DNA of 33,667 nt. Origin: an uncultured Clostridia bacterium (lineage in GTDB: Bacteria > Bacillota > Clostridia > Oscillospirales > Acutalibacteraceae). This document shows, one piece after another, positions 24,201 to 32,491 of this stretch. The notes under the pieces were generated by a model that was given only the letters and a program-made list of their open reading frames with translations, was not told the DNA's origin and ran no database searches. A program made the position numbers and the translations under genes. Numbering within the stretch: position 1 is the stretch's first letter; each line of letters starts with the position of its first letter. Location: NCBI GenBank assembly GCA_947625485.1, contig CANQOP010000022.1, positions 1 to 33,667 of the forward strand, read 5' to 3'.

Positions 24201-24625
24201 GAAACGATGTCGCAGATGATTTTTACACCGTACTTGTGAGCAGTATCGCAAAGTGACTTGAGCTGAGCTTTTGTGCCGAGCCAGCTGTTCGTAGCGATAG
24301 AGAAGCTTACGGGCTGATAGAGCTTCCACCACTGACCGGAAACGTCGGTAGAGGTGTTCATATCCTTGGGCTGCTGAACCGGCGAGGTCTGAACCGCCGA
24401 GTATCCTGCAGCCGCAATAGCAGGAATATTTTTTTCGATATCGGCATAGCTCCAGCAGAATGCGTGAAGAATTACACCGTTTTGAATGTTGTCCTGAAGT
24501 TTTGCGTCCGCAGCAACCTGAGTCGCTTCGGTAGTCGCGGCGTCAGCCGAGATTGCAAAAGCGAATGATGTGCAAAGCATGGCAATAACCAGAGCAACAC
24601 TTAGAATAGCTTTGAATTTTCTCAT
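21239..24625 (-). CDS. Large secreted GH13 alpha-amylase (AmyE-like) with dockerin and several accessory domains
   Basis: A 1128-residue exported enzyme. Signal peptide 1-30 (AISADAA). The catalytic domain (about 45-480) is of the Bacillus subtilis AmyE type: GVILHAFCWSY (50-60), DIVSNH (139-144), nucleophile D235 in GFRFDAAKH, acid E277 in YYGEIL and ESHD (337-340). A beta-sandwich (about 486-570) and a CBM26-like starch-binding domain (about 575-710) follow. After a Thr-rich linker comes a dockerin (789-855, GDVNLDKHIDISDVTAIQ and DVDGNSKVNIKDATLIQ). A second long Thr/Pro/Glu linker leads to two further beta-rich C-terminal modules (about 921-1015 and 1030-1128), probably carbohydrate-binding. 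It probably works on raw starch in the amylosome with the neighbouring amylase, which is separately transcribed. AAAGGAG lies before the ATG. Confidence 0.92.
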   Translation of the reverse strand: MRKFKAILSVALVIAMLCTSFAFAISADAATTEATQVAADAKLQDNIQNGVILHAFCWSYADIEKNIPAIAAAGYSAVQTSPVQQPKDMNTSTDVSGQWWKLYQPVSFSIATNSWLGTKAQLKSLCDTAHKYGVKIICDIVSNHLGADGDAGVTRFAKEVQTFESKLWGTNGGTKGNQYVHQNFSAVSDSSVASVVTGCLTGCPDLNTGDTYIQQRVQSLLKECVDQGVDGFRFDAAKHIETPDDGANASQYWPNVLNTTTSYAKSTYNKNIFYYGEILNTPGAGRNIGSYTKLMSVTDNITSRNIRNGVKGHNASSASTTTYSVSQNAAKTVLWAESHDTYMGEDDNTTNISNSDIMKTWALVASRKDASALFFARPTGMSMGGAAVDTDYKSVAASEINKFHNNSVGKSEKIGYSGNFAYVARGTDGVVIVNTNGTSGSASVSGTGLANGSYKDMITGNVFTVSGGNVSGQIGSTGIAVVTQGSTTPYVMADQESQTFAGESIVVGLTLANATSGTYQLDNYTPVPFTGSPKIRLGKDYNYGQTFTLTLTATDGTNTSTVKYTYTKSQAASSGVYIIVPDSAVSAAKWVAPLHCYVYDEDTDKGTTVGGTTYKNAEWPGEDMKYDATLKAYYVQVNNNSCIASKKVSASSTTSSASTFNLAKSMNTRVILNDSAKSSGGKSQSNQFPSSSSKRTLDLGGVSHKVIALTGTPGSSTWATTTDKPGSSADVQATDVTKGNIATSATTAPTTASTAPTSTAQPVSTTQPTSASTEPTTSIPPVTVEGITYGDVNLDKHIDISDVTAIQKHLASLAPITGTGYAVADVDGNSKVNIKDATLIQMFTLQMSNTGKVGQAYTGESPEPTPTATQATQTMPSTSETPSVQATTQTPTTEPTTAEPTTTTEPTTTEPATDPVPAPETYTVYLKTALTWISSMGSEPYLYDNATGQSYLMERDLDAYPFVFTAEVPITLTDGVIYRYTAPLETPDAGYNQMNVSYSQTNNCYTLNSFPDGGQPDGIMGPYVPETPPAFSLSRLYVENDKGWNAVYLYGWGYGIDNSNTMDMTQIPGTNIWYIDLPEPIPDGVETFLLKDTPGAEETDWKNQTANVMVQEPYNCYKLSGSWTTYQE

Positions 24626-24676
24626 TTTTCAAAACTCCTTTCTGAAATTAACGCTATTACACGTCTTATCCATTTA

Positions 24677-24682
24677 ATTATA
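24677..24682 (-). promoter_or_regulatory. Probable -10 element of the second amylase gene
   Basis: TATAAT on the minus strand about 50 bases upstream of the ATG, with no good -35 at the usual spacing. The rest of the 24626-24933 gap is AT-rich and holds the divergent pot promoter. Confidence 0.45.
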
Positions 24683-24823
24683 ACAAATCACTTAAAATAT
24701 GTATATATCCTTTTTCCACCAATAAGTTGAAAATATTTTGTGTATTTTGCCAAAAATGGCTTTTTGTGATTGTTTTATAAAATACCTTATTTAATAAAAT
24801 TATAAATTACTCATATATATACA

Positions 24824-24852
24824 TTGACTTTTATTAAAAAAATTTATATAAT
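24824..24852 (+). promoter_or_regulatory. Promoter of the potABCD operon
   Basis: TTGACT (24824-24829) and perfect TATAAT (24847-24852) with 17 bases between. The predicted start near 24859 leaves a 75-base leader before potA. Confidence 0.75.
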
Positions 24853-24933
24853 CGTTTTCGTGCAATTGTATATTACATTATATATAATTATTTTTTTAAA
24901 TCTATCGGCAAAAAATATATTGGGGGTAGATAA

Positions 24934-26352
24934 ATGAAACAGACTAAAAACGATATAATTGTATCCTTAAAGGATATTTTTGTAGAGTTTGACGGTGAGG
25001 TAATTTTAAACCATATTAATCTTGACATCAGAGATAAGGAATTTGTTACTATACTCGGTCCGAGCGGCTGCGGCAAAACTACGACCCTGCGTATTATCGG
25101 CGGGTTTTTAGAGCCGAAGACGGGCGAGGTGTACTTTGACGGCGAGAAAATCAACGGACTTCCGCCGCATAAGAGAAACGTAAATACTGTTTTCCAAAAG
25201 TACTCGCTTTTTCCTCATCTTAACGTATTTGATAATATTGCCTTCGGTATGCGTATAAAAAAGGTGCCGAAGGATGAGATAAAAAAGCGCGTAAAGGAGA
25301 TGCTCGCAATAGTTGACCTCAAGGGTTATGAGAAACGCAGTGTTTCAAAACTCTCCGGCGGTCAGCAGCAGCGTGTTGCTATTGCGCGCGCTCTTGTATG
25401 TGACCCGAAGGTTCTCCTTCTCGATGAACCTTTAGGAGCGCTCGACTTAAAGCTTCGTAAAATTATGCAGTCCGAGCTAAAGCAGATTCAGCAGAAAACC
25501 AACACGACCTTTATATATGTAACGCACGACCAGGAAGAGGCTCTCACCATGTCCGACACCGTTGTCGTTATGAATAACGGCATTATTGAGCAGATAGGCT
25601 CTCCGACCGACGTTTATAATGAGCCTGTAAACGCCTTTGTAGCGGACTTTATCGGAGAGGCAAATATTCTGAACGGCGTTATGATTGACGACTGCCGCGT
25701 GAGGGTGCTCGAAGAGGAGCTTGAGTGCGTGGATAAGGGCTTCGGACAGAATACTCCCGTCGATGTTGTTATTCGTCCAGAGGACATTGAGGTTGTAAAG
25801 CCCGAGGAGGCTAAGCTCGTAGGAGAAGTTGTTGACGTTGTGTTCAAGGGCGTTCATTACGAGATGACCGTTATGTGCAAGGGGTGTGAGTGGATAATCC
25901 ACTCTACGGAGTGCAGTCCCGTAGGTACGACGATAGGTATGAAAGTTATACCTTTTAATATACAGATTATGAATAAGATGTTCCTCGATGAGAAGAATAC
26001 CTTTTACGCAGACGTTATTTCTTCTGACAAGACGGAAAACAGCATAACCGTCAGGGTGGAGGACAGCGAGTTTGAAATCGAGGGACACTACTACGAGGAA
26101 GGCACTAAGCTTGCTATTTCAATTCCGCCCAGCGGACTTTCAATCGCGGGCGACGGAGTCGGTCACCTCGACGACGTTTATATTGAGTCAGTCATTTTTA
26201 AGGGAGAGCACAACGAGATTATTCTCGAGTCCGATAGTCAGAAGTGGCTTATGCAGAGCGACGTTGACGAGCAGGTCGCCACATACGTTCCTGTGAAATT
26301 CGACTTTGCAAAAGCGGAGTTCAGGGTTATGGAGGGCGAGAATGAGGCTTAA
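24934..26352 (+). CDS. potA: Spermidine/putrescine ABC transporter ATP-binding protein PotA
   Basis: A 472-residue ABC ATPase. Walker A GPSGCGKTT (42-50), Q-loop at VFQKYSLFP, signature KLSGGQQQR (139-147) and Walker B LLLDEP (161-166) are intact. The PotA-typical TFIYVTHDQEEALTMSD segment and a TOBE domain follow. It is about 100 residues longer than the usual 350-380 residue PotA: after the first TOBE region (about 245-345) a second TOBE-like segment (about 355-470, FYADVISSDKTENSITVRVEDSEFEIEG onward) is appended. It energises polyamine uptake with PotB, PotC and PotD, encoded downstream with overlapping ends. GGGGG before the ATG serves as ribosome binding site. Confidence 0.93.
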   Translation: MKQTKNDIIVSLKDIFVEFDGEVILNHINLDIRDKEFVTILGPSGCGKTTTLRIIGGFLEPKTGEVYFDGEKINGLPPHKRNVNTVFQKYSLFPHLNVFDNIAFGMRIKKVPKDEIKKRVKEMLAIVDLKGYEKRSVSKLSGGQQQRVAIARALVCDPKVLLLDEPLGALDLKLRKIMQSELKQIQQKTNTTFIYVTHDQEEALTMSDTVVVMNNGIIEQIGSPTDVYNEPVNAFVADFIGEANILNGVMIDDCRVRVLEEELECVDKGFGQNTPVDVVIRPEDIEVVKPEEAKLVGEVVDVVFKGVHYEMTVMCKGCEWIIHSTECSPVGTTIGMKVIPFNIQIMNKMFLDEKNTFYADVISSDKTENSITVRVEDSEFEIEGHYYEEGTKLAISIPPSGLSIAGDGVGHLDDVYIESVIFKGEHNEIILESDSQKWLMQSDVDEQVATYVPVKFDFAKAEFRVMEGENEA

Positions 26353-27136
26353 AAGACCTTCAATCCCATACATTGCGTGGATGCTTGTTTTCACGCTTGT
26401 ACCGATTGTACTGATACTCTACTATTCATTTACCGACCGCTCGGGTCAGCTCAGCCTTGAGGCTTTTTCAAAGGCTTTCGGTTACACTGACGTATTCCTG
26501 CGCAGCCTTTGGATAGCGTTTATTTCCACGCTTATCTGCCTTGTTCTCGCGTATCCCGTAGCCTATTTTATGAGCCGTCAGAAAAAAAGTGTGCAGAATT
26601 TTCTAACTATGCTCATAATGATACCTATGTGGATGAATTTCCTGCTTCGCATCTACGCGTGGGTCACGCTGCTGCAGAACAACGGTCCTATCGACACAAT
26701 GCTGTCGTTTTTAGGTATCCATACGCAGCTTTTGGGCAATCAGAACGCGGTAATTCTCGGTATGGTTTACGAGTATCTGCCGTTTATGGTACTCCCGCTG
26801 TATACGGTTATGTCCAAAATTGACTTCCGCCTTATCGAGGCGGCGTCCGACCTCGGAGCAAACAGGATAGGCGTAATGCGCAAGGTCGTGTTTCCGCTCA
26901 GTATTCCCGGTATTATTTCGGGCATAACTATGGTCCTTGTTCCGTCGGCGAGTACTTTTTTGGTAGCTCAGTATCTTGGCGGCACGAACGATATAATGAT
27001 AGGTGACGTTATAGATAAGATTTTCTGGAGCGATAACCACACCGGTTCCGCAATAGCGCTTGTTCTTATGGCGGCAATCTTTATCTTCCTTATTATCCTG
27101 AACCTTTTCGGAGACGAGGAGGCGATTGCGGAGTGA
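26342..27136 (+). CDS. potB: Spermidine/putrescine ABC transporter permease PotB
   Basis: A 264-residue permease with six hydrophobic segments and the inner-membrane EAA loop EAASDLGANRIGVMRKVVFPLSIPGI. I choose ATG 26342 (MRLKRPSIPYIAW), which has GGAGG just upstream and overlaps the potA end by 11 bases. A longer in-frame start at 26306 would lie deeper in potA. It forms the polyamine channel with PotC, whose GTG start overlaps its stop. Confidence 0.9.
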   Translation: MRLKRPSIPYIAWMLVFTLVPIVLILYYSFTDRSGQLSLEAFSKAFGYTDVFLRSLWIAFISTLICLVLAYPVAYFMSRQKKSVQNFLTMLIMIPMWMNFLLRIYAWVTLLQNNGPIDTMLSFLGIHTQLLGNQNAVILGMVYEYLPFMVLPLYTVMSKIDFRLIEAASDLGANRIGVMRKVVFPLSIPGIISGITMVLVPSASTFLVAQYLGGTNDIMIGDVIDKIFWSDNHTGSAIALVLMAAIFIFLIILNLFGDEEAIAE

Positions 27137-27933
27137 AAAAGCTAGGTAAAATTTACACGGCGCTCATAATGTTCTTTATGTATATGCCGATTATTGTACT
27201 GATTATATTCAGCTTTAACGACGGGAAAACTACTGTCTGGAAAGGCTTTACGCTTAACTGGTACAGAGATTTGTTTAAGGACGAGCAAATTATCGGAGCG
27301 TTATGGAACACGCTTGCGATAGCAATAATAGCCTCGGTAATCGCAACGGTTATCGGTACAATGGCGGCAATCGGCATTAATAATTTTAAGGGCAAAAAGC
27401 GCCTGCTTATTCAAAACGCGAGCAACATCGAGATTTTAAGTCCCGATATTGTGACAGGAGTATCGCTTATGCTTATGTTCACGATTGCGGGGGTTGCGTT
27501 TCATTTCCAGATGGGATTTTGGACAGTTTTGCTGGCTCATATCACGTTCTGCACTCCGTATGTTGTACTAAGCGTTTTGCCCAGAATAAGACATATGGAC
27601 TACTCTCTCTACGAAGCGGCGCTTGACCTCGGCTGTAACCAGTGGCAGGCGTTCAGAAAGGTAGTAATTCACGAGCTTATGCCGGGGATTTTCACGGGCT
27701 TTTTGATGAGCTTTACCTACTCGCTCGACGACTTTGTTATTACTTACTTCACCCGAGGCGCAACCTTCCAGACGCTTTCGGTGCAGATTTACACAATGAC
27801 CCACCAGCGTATCTCGCCTAAGATTAACGCGCTGTCGGCTCTTATGTTTGTGGCTGTTATTATCCTTATGCTTATTATAAATATTAAGGACAGGCGCGAA
27901 GAAAAGGAACAGGAGCAGAAGGTCAGAATATAG
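27133..27933 (+). CDS. potC: Spermidine/putrescine ABC transporter permease PotC
   Basis: A 266-residue permease with six hydrophobic segments and the EAA loop EAALDLGCNQWQAFRKVVIHELMPGI. The start is GTG in a GTGA overlap with the potB stop, which implies translational coupling. SYSLDDFVITYFT is characteristic of PotC. The C-terminus is short and charged (KDRREEKEQEQK). Confidence 0.92.
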   Translation: MKKLGKIYTALIMFFMYMPIIVLIIFSFNDGKTTVWKGFTLNWYRDLFKDEQIIGALWNTLAIAIIASVIATVIGTMAAIGINNFKGKKRLLIQNASNIEILSPDIVTGVSLMLMFTIAGVAFHFQMGFWTVLLAHITFCTPYVVLSVLPRIRHMDYSLYEAALDLGCNQWQAFRKVVIHELMPGIFTGFLMSFTYSLDDFVITYFTRGATFQTLSVQIYTMTHQRISPKINALSALMFVAVIILMLIINIKDRREEKEQEQKVRI

Positions 27934-27946
27934 AGGAGGAAATATA

Positions 27947-29014
27947 ATGAAAAAATATTTGAGTATTTTACTTTCGCTTGTTATCTGCGCGGCCTGTGCG
28001 ACGGTTTTTGCGGGCTGCGGCTCGGGAGGCTATGAGGGCGAAATCAACGTTTATAACTGGGGCGAGTATGTCGCGGACGGAAGCGAGGACTACGAGGACA
28101 CCGTCGAGCTTTTTGAAAAGGAGTACAATATAAAAGTAAACTATACGACCTTTGAGACGAACGAGGAGCTTTACAACATTTTAAGTTCAAGCAATTCCGC
28201 TTACGATGTTATTTTTCCGTCCGACTATATGGTGGAAAAGCTCATCGCAGAGGATTTAGTTCAAAAGCTTGATTACTCAAAAATACCCAATTACGATAAA
28301 ATTATAGATAGGTTTAAAAATATGCAGTACGACCCGAAAAGCGAGTATACCGTCCCTTACTCGTGGAATGTAACGGGTCTTGTATACAACAAAACCATGA
28401 CCGATAAAAAGCCCGACAGTTGGGAGAGTCTGTGGGACAAAGACCTCGAGGGCTCTATACTCCAGTTCAATAACAGCCGCGACGCTTACGCTATTGCGAT
28501 GCAGTTATGCAAAATTAATCCAAGCACTTTCACAAAGGCTGAGGTTGATAAGGCTACCAAAAAGCTCAAGGAGCAGAGACCGCTCCTTAAAAAGTATGTT
28601 ATGGATCAGGTTTTCGCCGAAATGGAGAACAATCAGGCGGCAATTGCGCCTTATTACGCAGGCGATATTTATACAATGATGACCAACAACAAGGATCTCG
28701 TCGGCGTTCTTCCGAAAGATGGCTCCAATCTCTTTGTGGATAATATGTGTATTCCGAAGAACGCGCAGAACGTTGACGGAGCTCACAAGTTCATTGATTT
28801 TATGACCAGTCCCGAAATGTCCGCGGCAAATATGAATTATATTACCTACGCAAGCCCTGTTAAGGGGGCGGAAAAATTTCTTGACGAGGATTTAAAGAAC
28901 AGCGAGCTTGTTTATCCGCCCGACGAATATCTCGATAAGTGCTACACCTTCCACAACATTGACGACGAAACTTATACTTATATGCAGGAACAGTTTGTAA
29001 AGGTAATGTCATAA
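27947..29014 (+). CDS. potD: Spermidine/putrescine-binding lipoprotein PotD
   Basis: A 355-residue extracellular solute-binding protein. The lipoprotein signal ends in VFAGC (Cys23), so the mature protein is lipid-anchored. GEINVYNWGEYV and YDVIFPSDYMVEKL are typical of polyamine-binding PotD/PotF proteins. It delivers polyamines to PotBC. GAGGAGG precedes the ATG, and the gene is 13 bases after potC. Confidence 0.93.
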   Translation: MKKYLSILLSLVICAACATVFAGCGSGGYEGEINVYNWGEYVADGSEDYEDTVELFEKEYNIKVNYTTFETNEELYNILSSSNSAYDVIFPSDYMVEKLIAEDLVQKLDYSKIPNYDKIIDRFKNMQYDPKSEYTVPYSWNVTGLVYNKTMTDKKPDSWESLWDKDLEGSILQFNNSRDAYAIAMQLCKINPSTFTKAEVDKATKKLKEQRPLLKKYVMDQVFAEMENNQAAIAPYYAGDIYTMMTNNKDLVGVLPKDGSNLFVDNMCIPKNAQNVDGAHKFIDFMTSPEMSAANMNYITYASPVKGAEKFLDEDLKNSELVYPPDEYLDKCYTFHNIDDETYTYMQEQFVKVMS

Positions 29015-29091
29015 TCTTCAGGAATTGCAAAAGCGTTCCTTAAAATTTGTGTTTTCGCACATCAGTGCGTTAAACGTGCGTACGCGAAGGT

Positions 29092-29126
29092 ATACGAAAG
29101 TGTGCGCCGAAAGCGCATTTTCGTAT
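29092..29126. repeat. Stem-loop between potD and rmuC
   Basis: ATACGAAAGTGTGCGC and AGCGCATTTTCGTAT can form a long stem with a small CGAA loop and two unpaired bases. No T run follows, so it is not a classic terminator. It may protect the pot mRNA 3' end or slow transcription into rmuC. The rest of the 165-base gap shows no gene. Confidence 0.6.
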
Positions 29127-29179
29127 CGGACAGCTTTTCCGTATATAATGGATATAGGTATAGAGTTATGAGGTAACAT

Positions 29180-30436
29180 ATGCAAAACATCTATTTAATT
29201 ATCTTGATTGCCCTTACAATTATACTGCTTATTTTCTCGGTCGTGGGAATTGTACTGATTTTAAAAAACAAGAACTGCGATAATTCACGCGCGGTAATTG
29301 ATGAAACTCAGCGGCAAAACAGCCTGCTTCGCAGTGAAATTACCGCCGCTACTCAGCAGTCCGTTAAAAGTATGGGGGATATGATATCCGAAAATCAACG
29401 CCAGTTTTCTCAGTCTCAGCAGGAAAAGCTGACATCATTCGAGACGCGTTTTAACGCCTTTTCTCTCGAAAACGAGCAGCGCCTTGATTTAATCCGCAAA
29501 ACTATGGAAAACAAACTTACCTACATTCAGCAAGACAATAACCGTCAGCTTGAGCAAATGCGCAAGACGGTGGACGAAAAGCTGCAGACCACACTCGAAG
29601 AAAAAATGAACAAGAGCTTTGAACTTGTCAATCAGCGTCTGGAGCAGGTTTACAAGGGACTCGGTGAGATGCAGAATCTGGCTGTCGGAGTCGGAGACCT
29701 GAAAAAGGTACTCACTAACGTAAAGACGCGCGGTATCCTTGGCGAGATACAGCTCAAAGCTATCCTTTCGGAGATTCTCTCACCCGAACAGTATGACGAA
29801 AATGTTGTTACTAAGAAAGGTACGAAAAATGTAGTAGAGTTCGCAGTTAAGCTCCCTGCCGACGACGGCTGTGTATATCTTCCGATTGACTCGAAATTCC
29901 CTGGTGATACCTACGCTAAGCTTCGCGACGCAATAGAGGGCGGCAACAAGGATGAAATTGACCTTGCGGTAAGGTCACTCGTAACCACCATTAAAAACGA
30001 GGCTAAGGATATACACGATAAATACATAGACCCTCCGAATACGACTGAGTTTGCTATTATGTTCCTGCCGTTTGAGGGCCTCTACAGCGAGGTCGTAAAC
30101 CGCGGGCTTGTCGAGGTGCTCCAGCGGCAGTATAAGGTAAACGTGGCGGGTCCGAGCACAATGGCTGCTCTCTTAAACTCGCTTCAGATGGGATTTAAAA
30201 CTCTCGCCGTACAGCAGCGCAGTGCCGAGGTGTGGAATATTCTCGGTCAGGTTAAGTCCGAGTTTGATAAGTTTAACGACGTCCTCGTCGCAACTCAGCA
30301 GCGCATAAATCAGGCTAATTCCGAGCTTGACAAGCTCGTAGGCGTGCGAACACGTCAGATAAGGCGCAGGCTTTCCGACGTTCAGAGTATAAGCTCAGAT
30401 GATTTTTCTAAAAACGAATTAAAAGAAGAAATTTGA
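29180..30436 (+). CDS. rmuC: DNA recombination protein RmuC
   Basis: A 418-residue RmuC. One N-terminal membrane helix (about 3-28) is followed by a long coiled coil (about 38-165, many Gln/Arg/Glu) and the RmuC nuclease-like domain (about 175-370), with GILGEIQLKAIL, LPIDSKFPGDTY and FAIMFLPFEGLYSEV as landmarks. RmuC limits inversions between short repeats and is linked to DNA cleavage at recombination structures; the mechanism is poorly known. GAGGT lies upstream of the ATG. The gene is 120 bases before sigG. Confidence 0.93.
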   Translation: MQNIYLIILIALTIILLIFSVVGIVLILKNKNCDNSRAVIDETQRQNSLLRSEITAATQQSVKSMGDMISENQRQFSQSQQEKLTSFETRFNAFSLENEQRLDLIRKTMENKLTYIQQDNNRQLEQMRKTVDEKLQTTLEEKMNKSFELVNQRLEQVYKGLGEMQNLAVGVGDLKKVLTNVKTRGILGEIQLKAILSEILSPEQYDENVVTKKGTKNVVEFAVKLPADDGCVYLPIDSKFPGDTYAKLRDAIEGGNKDEIDLAVRSLVTTIKNEAKDIHDKYIDPPNTTEFAIMFLPFEGLYSEVVNRGLVEVLQRQYKVNVAGPSTMAALLNSLQMGFKTLAVQQRSAEVWNILGQVKSEFDKFNDVLVATQQRINQANSELDKLVGVRTRQIRRRLSDVQSISSDDFSKNELKEEI

Positions 30437-30556
30437 ATACTGACGCGGATTGAAAACAATAGTAATTTTTAATTGGCGTTTCGCACAATACAGTGAATTT
30501 AAAACAGTTCTTTTGGCAATACTTTAAACAGAGTAATTGTTAAAGGGGCTGTTTTT

Positions 30557-31336
30557 TTGCAGTACAATAAGGTCGAAATCTGCGGTGTAAATACCTCCGA
30601 TCTTGAGGTGCTATCCGAGGCGGAAAAGCGCGAGCTTCTGAACATTATCCGAAACGGAACGCCTGCCGAAAGCAAGCGCGCAAGGGACAGAATGATTCAG
30701 GGAAACCTCCGTCTTGTGCTCTCCGTAATACAGCGTTTCAATAATCGCGGAGAAAATCCCGACGACCTCTTTCAGGTCGGCGTAATCGGGCTTATAAAGG
30801 CGATTGATCACTTTGACTGCACGATGGACGTGCGTTTCAGTACCTACGGAGTGCCTATGATAATCGGCGAGGTCAGGCGTTATCTCCGCGATAATAATAC
30901 CGTGCGCGTTTCACGTTCAATGCGCGATATAGCATACCACGCTATGCAGGTTAAGGAGGAGCTTATAAGCAAAATGAACCGCGAGCCGACTGTCGAAGAA
31001 ATCGCAAAACAACTCGATCTTCCTAAGGATACAGTAGTGCTCGCTCTTGAGGCGATTGTAGACCCTGTTTCGCTCTATGAGCCGCTTTTTTCCGACGGGA
31101 ACGACACTATCTACGTTATGGACCAGATAGGCGATATCAGCGATGACAGGGACTGGATTGACGAAATTTCGATGAAGGACGCTATCCGAAATCTCTCCGA
31201 CCGCGAAAAAAAGATAATCGCGTTGCGGTTCTTTCAGGGAAAGACGCAGATGGAAGTTGCGAGCGAAATCGGTATTTCTCAGGCTCAGGTCAGCCGTATA
31301 GAGAAATCCGCTCTCAATCAGATAAAGGGTATTTAG
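30557..31336 (+). CDS. sigG: Sporulation sigma factor SigG
   Basis: A 259-residue sigma-70 family factor. The N-terminus NKVEICGVNTSDLEVL is the SigG hallmark that contacts anti-sigma factors and separates it from SigF. Region 2 (NLRLVLSVIQRFNNRGENPDDLFQVG to VPMIIGEVRRYLRDNN), region 3 and region 4 (GKTQMEVASEIGISQAQVSRIEKSAL) are complete. The start is TTG at 30557; no in-frame ATG gives the conserved N-terminus, and AAAGGGG lies upstream. It drives late forespore gene expression after engulfment, so the host likely forms spores. I could not identify a SigF/SigG-type promoter with confidence. Confidence 0.92.
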   Translation: MQYNKVEICGVNTSDLEVLSEAEKRELLNIIRNGTPAESKRARDRMIQGNLRLVLSVIQRFNNRGENPDDLFQVGVIGLIKAIDHFDCTMDVRFSTYGVPMIIGEVRRYLRDNNTVRVSRSMRDIAYHAMQVKEELISKMNREPTVEEIAKQLDLPKDTVVLALEAIVDPVSLYEPLFSDGNDTIYVMDQIGDISDDRDWIDEISMKDAIRNLSDREKKIIALRFFQGKTQMEVASEIGISQAQVSRIEKSALNQIKGI

Positions 31337-31363
31337 ACTTTGGTGTAATTTCGCAAAAGTCTA

Positions 31364-31392
31364 TTTACAAATCCGCTTTAATGTGTTAAAAT
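31364..31392 (+). promoter_or_regulatory. Promoter of the trpR-like/methyltransferase/hslO genes
   Basis: TTTACA (31364-31369) and TAAAAT (31387-31392) with exactly 17 bases between, about 50 bases before the ATG at 31444. Confidence 0.7.
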
Positions 31393-31443
31393 GCTGTTAT
31401 CGTTAATTTAGCGCTTTAATGCGTGATAAACAGGAGCAGAAAT

Positions 31444-31743
31444 ATGAACACAAAGCTAAAAAATGAGCAGACAGATTTTCTTTTTGACGCAATTTTAACC
31501 CTGAAAACGAAGGAAGATTGCTATAGATTTTTTGAGGATTTATGCACTCAGCCCGAGCTGAACGCTATGTCCCAGCGCATCGTAGTCGCTAAGCTCCTCA
31601 CCCAGAAGGTCGTATACAGTGAGATTGTAAAGCAGACGAGCGCGTCTACCGCCACCATAAGCCGCGTAAAGCGTTCCCTTAACGAGGATACAGACGGCTA
31701 TATGCTCGCTTTTAAAAACCTCGGTATAAAGGTGGAGAAGTGA
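31444..31743 (+). CDS. YerC/YecD family TrpR-related DNA-binding protein
   Basis: A 99-residue helical protein. I choose ATG 31444 (MNTKLKNEQ), preceded by AGGAG; an upstream in-frame ATG at 31423 has no such site. The C-terminal half (YSEIVKQTSASTATISRVKRSL) is the TrpR-like helix-turn-helix, and CTQPELNAMSQRIVVAKLL is the family signature. The target genes are unknown. Its stop overlaps the methyltransferase GTG start (GTGA), suggesting coupled translation. Confidence 0.88.
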   Translation: MNTKLKNEQTDFLFDAILTLKTKEDCYRFFEDLCTQPELNAMSQRIVVAKLLTQKVVYSEIVKQTSASTATISRVKRSLNEDTDGYMLAFKNLGIKVEK

Positions 31744-32480
31744 GCAGTTACGGCATCTTTGCCGATTTTTACGACGAACTAACGCTTAACGCTCAGTACA
31801 GAGAGCGTGCGGACTATATAATGAAAGTATTCGAGCGCTTGGGTCACAATATGGGGCTCACGCTCGATTTAGCTTGCGGCACGGGAAACCTTACTTTGGA
31901 GCTTGCCCGCAGAGGAGTTGATATTTACGGTATCGACGGCTCTGCGGAAATGCTTTCCTGCGCGCAGGAAAAGTCCATAGAGGAAAACCTCGGTATACTT
32001 TTTCTCTGTCAGCAGATGCAGAGTATAGACCTTTACGGCACTATTGATACCTGTATTTGCACCCTCGACAGTATAAATCATATGACCCTAAAAGCAGACG
32101 TCCGGAAAACCTTCGACCGCGTTTCTCTTTTTATGAATAAAAACGGTTACTTTTTTTTCGATGTGAATACATTATATAAACATAGAAACGTGCTTGCGAA
32201 CAACACCTTTGTATATGATTTGGACAGCGTTTTCTGCGTGTGGCAAAATTCTTTAAAAGAAAATAATATAATAGATATAGAGCTTACGTTCTTTGAACGT
32301 GACGAGAATACATATTTTAGAACCGATGAGAGCTTTTCCGAGCGCGCGTACTCTCACGAGGAGCTTTCCGAAATGCTTTCAAAAGCTGGCTTTGAGCTTG
32401 AAGCGGTATATGGAGACCTTAGCTTTGAGAGCCCCGCGGAGGACGAACAACGGGCAATTTATATTGCAAGAAAAATTTAA
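31740..32480 (+). CDS. Class I SAM-dependent methyltransferase
   Basis: A 246-residue Rossmann methyltransferase. Motif I is LDLACGTGNLTLELA (about 42-56), followed by the acidic end of strand 2 at YGIDGSAEM. YGIFADFYDELT at the N-terminus is typical of small stand-alone methyltransferases in Firmicutes genomes. The substrate is unknown. It starts with GTG overlapping the stop of the TrpR-like gene, and hslO follows after 11 bases. Confidence 0.85.
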   Translation: MSSYGIFADFYDELTLNAQYRERADYIMKVFERLGHNMGLTLDLACGTGNLTLELARRGVDIYGIDGSAEMLSCAQEKSIEENLGILFLCQQMQSIDLYGTIDTCICTLDSINHMTLKADVRKTFDRVSLFMNKNGYFFFDVNTLYKHRNVLANNTFVYDLDSVFCVWQNSLKENNIIDIELTFFERDENTYFRTDESFSERAYSHEELSEMLSKAGFELEAVYGDLSFESPAEDEQRAIYIARKI

Positions 32481-32491
32481 AGGTGACCGGT

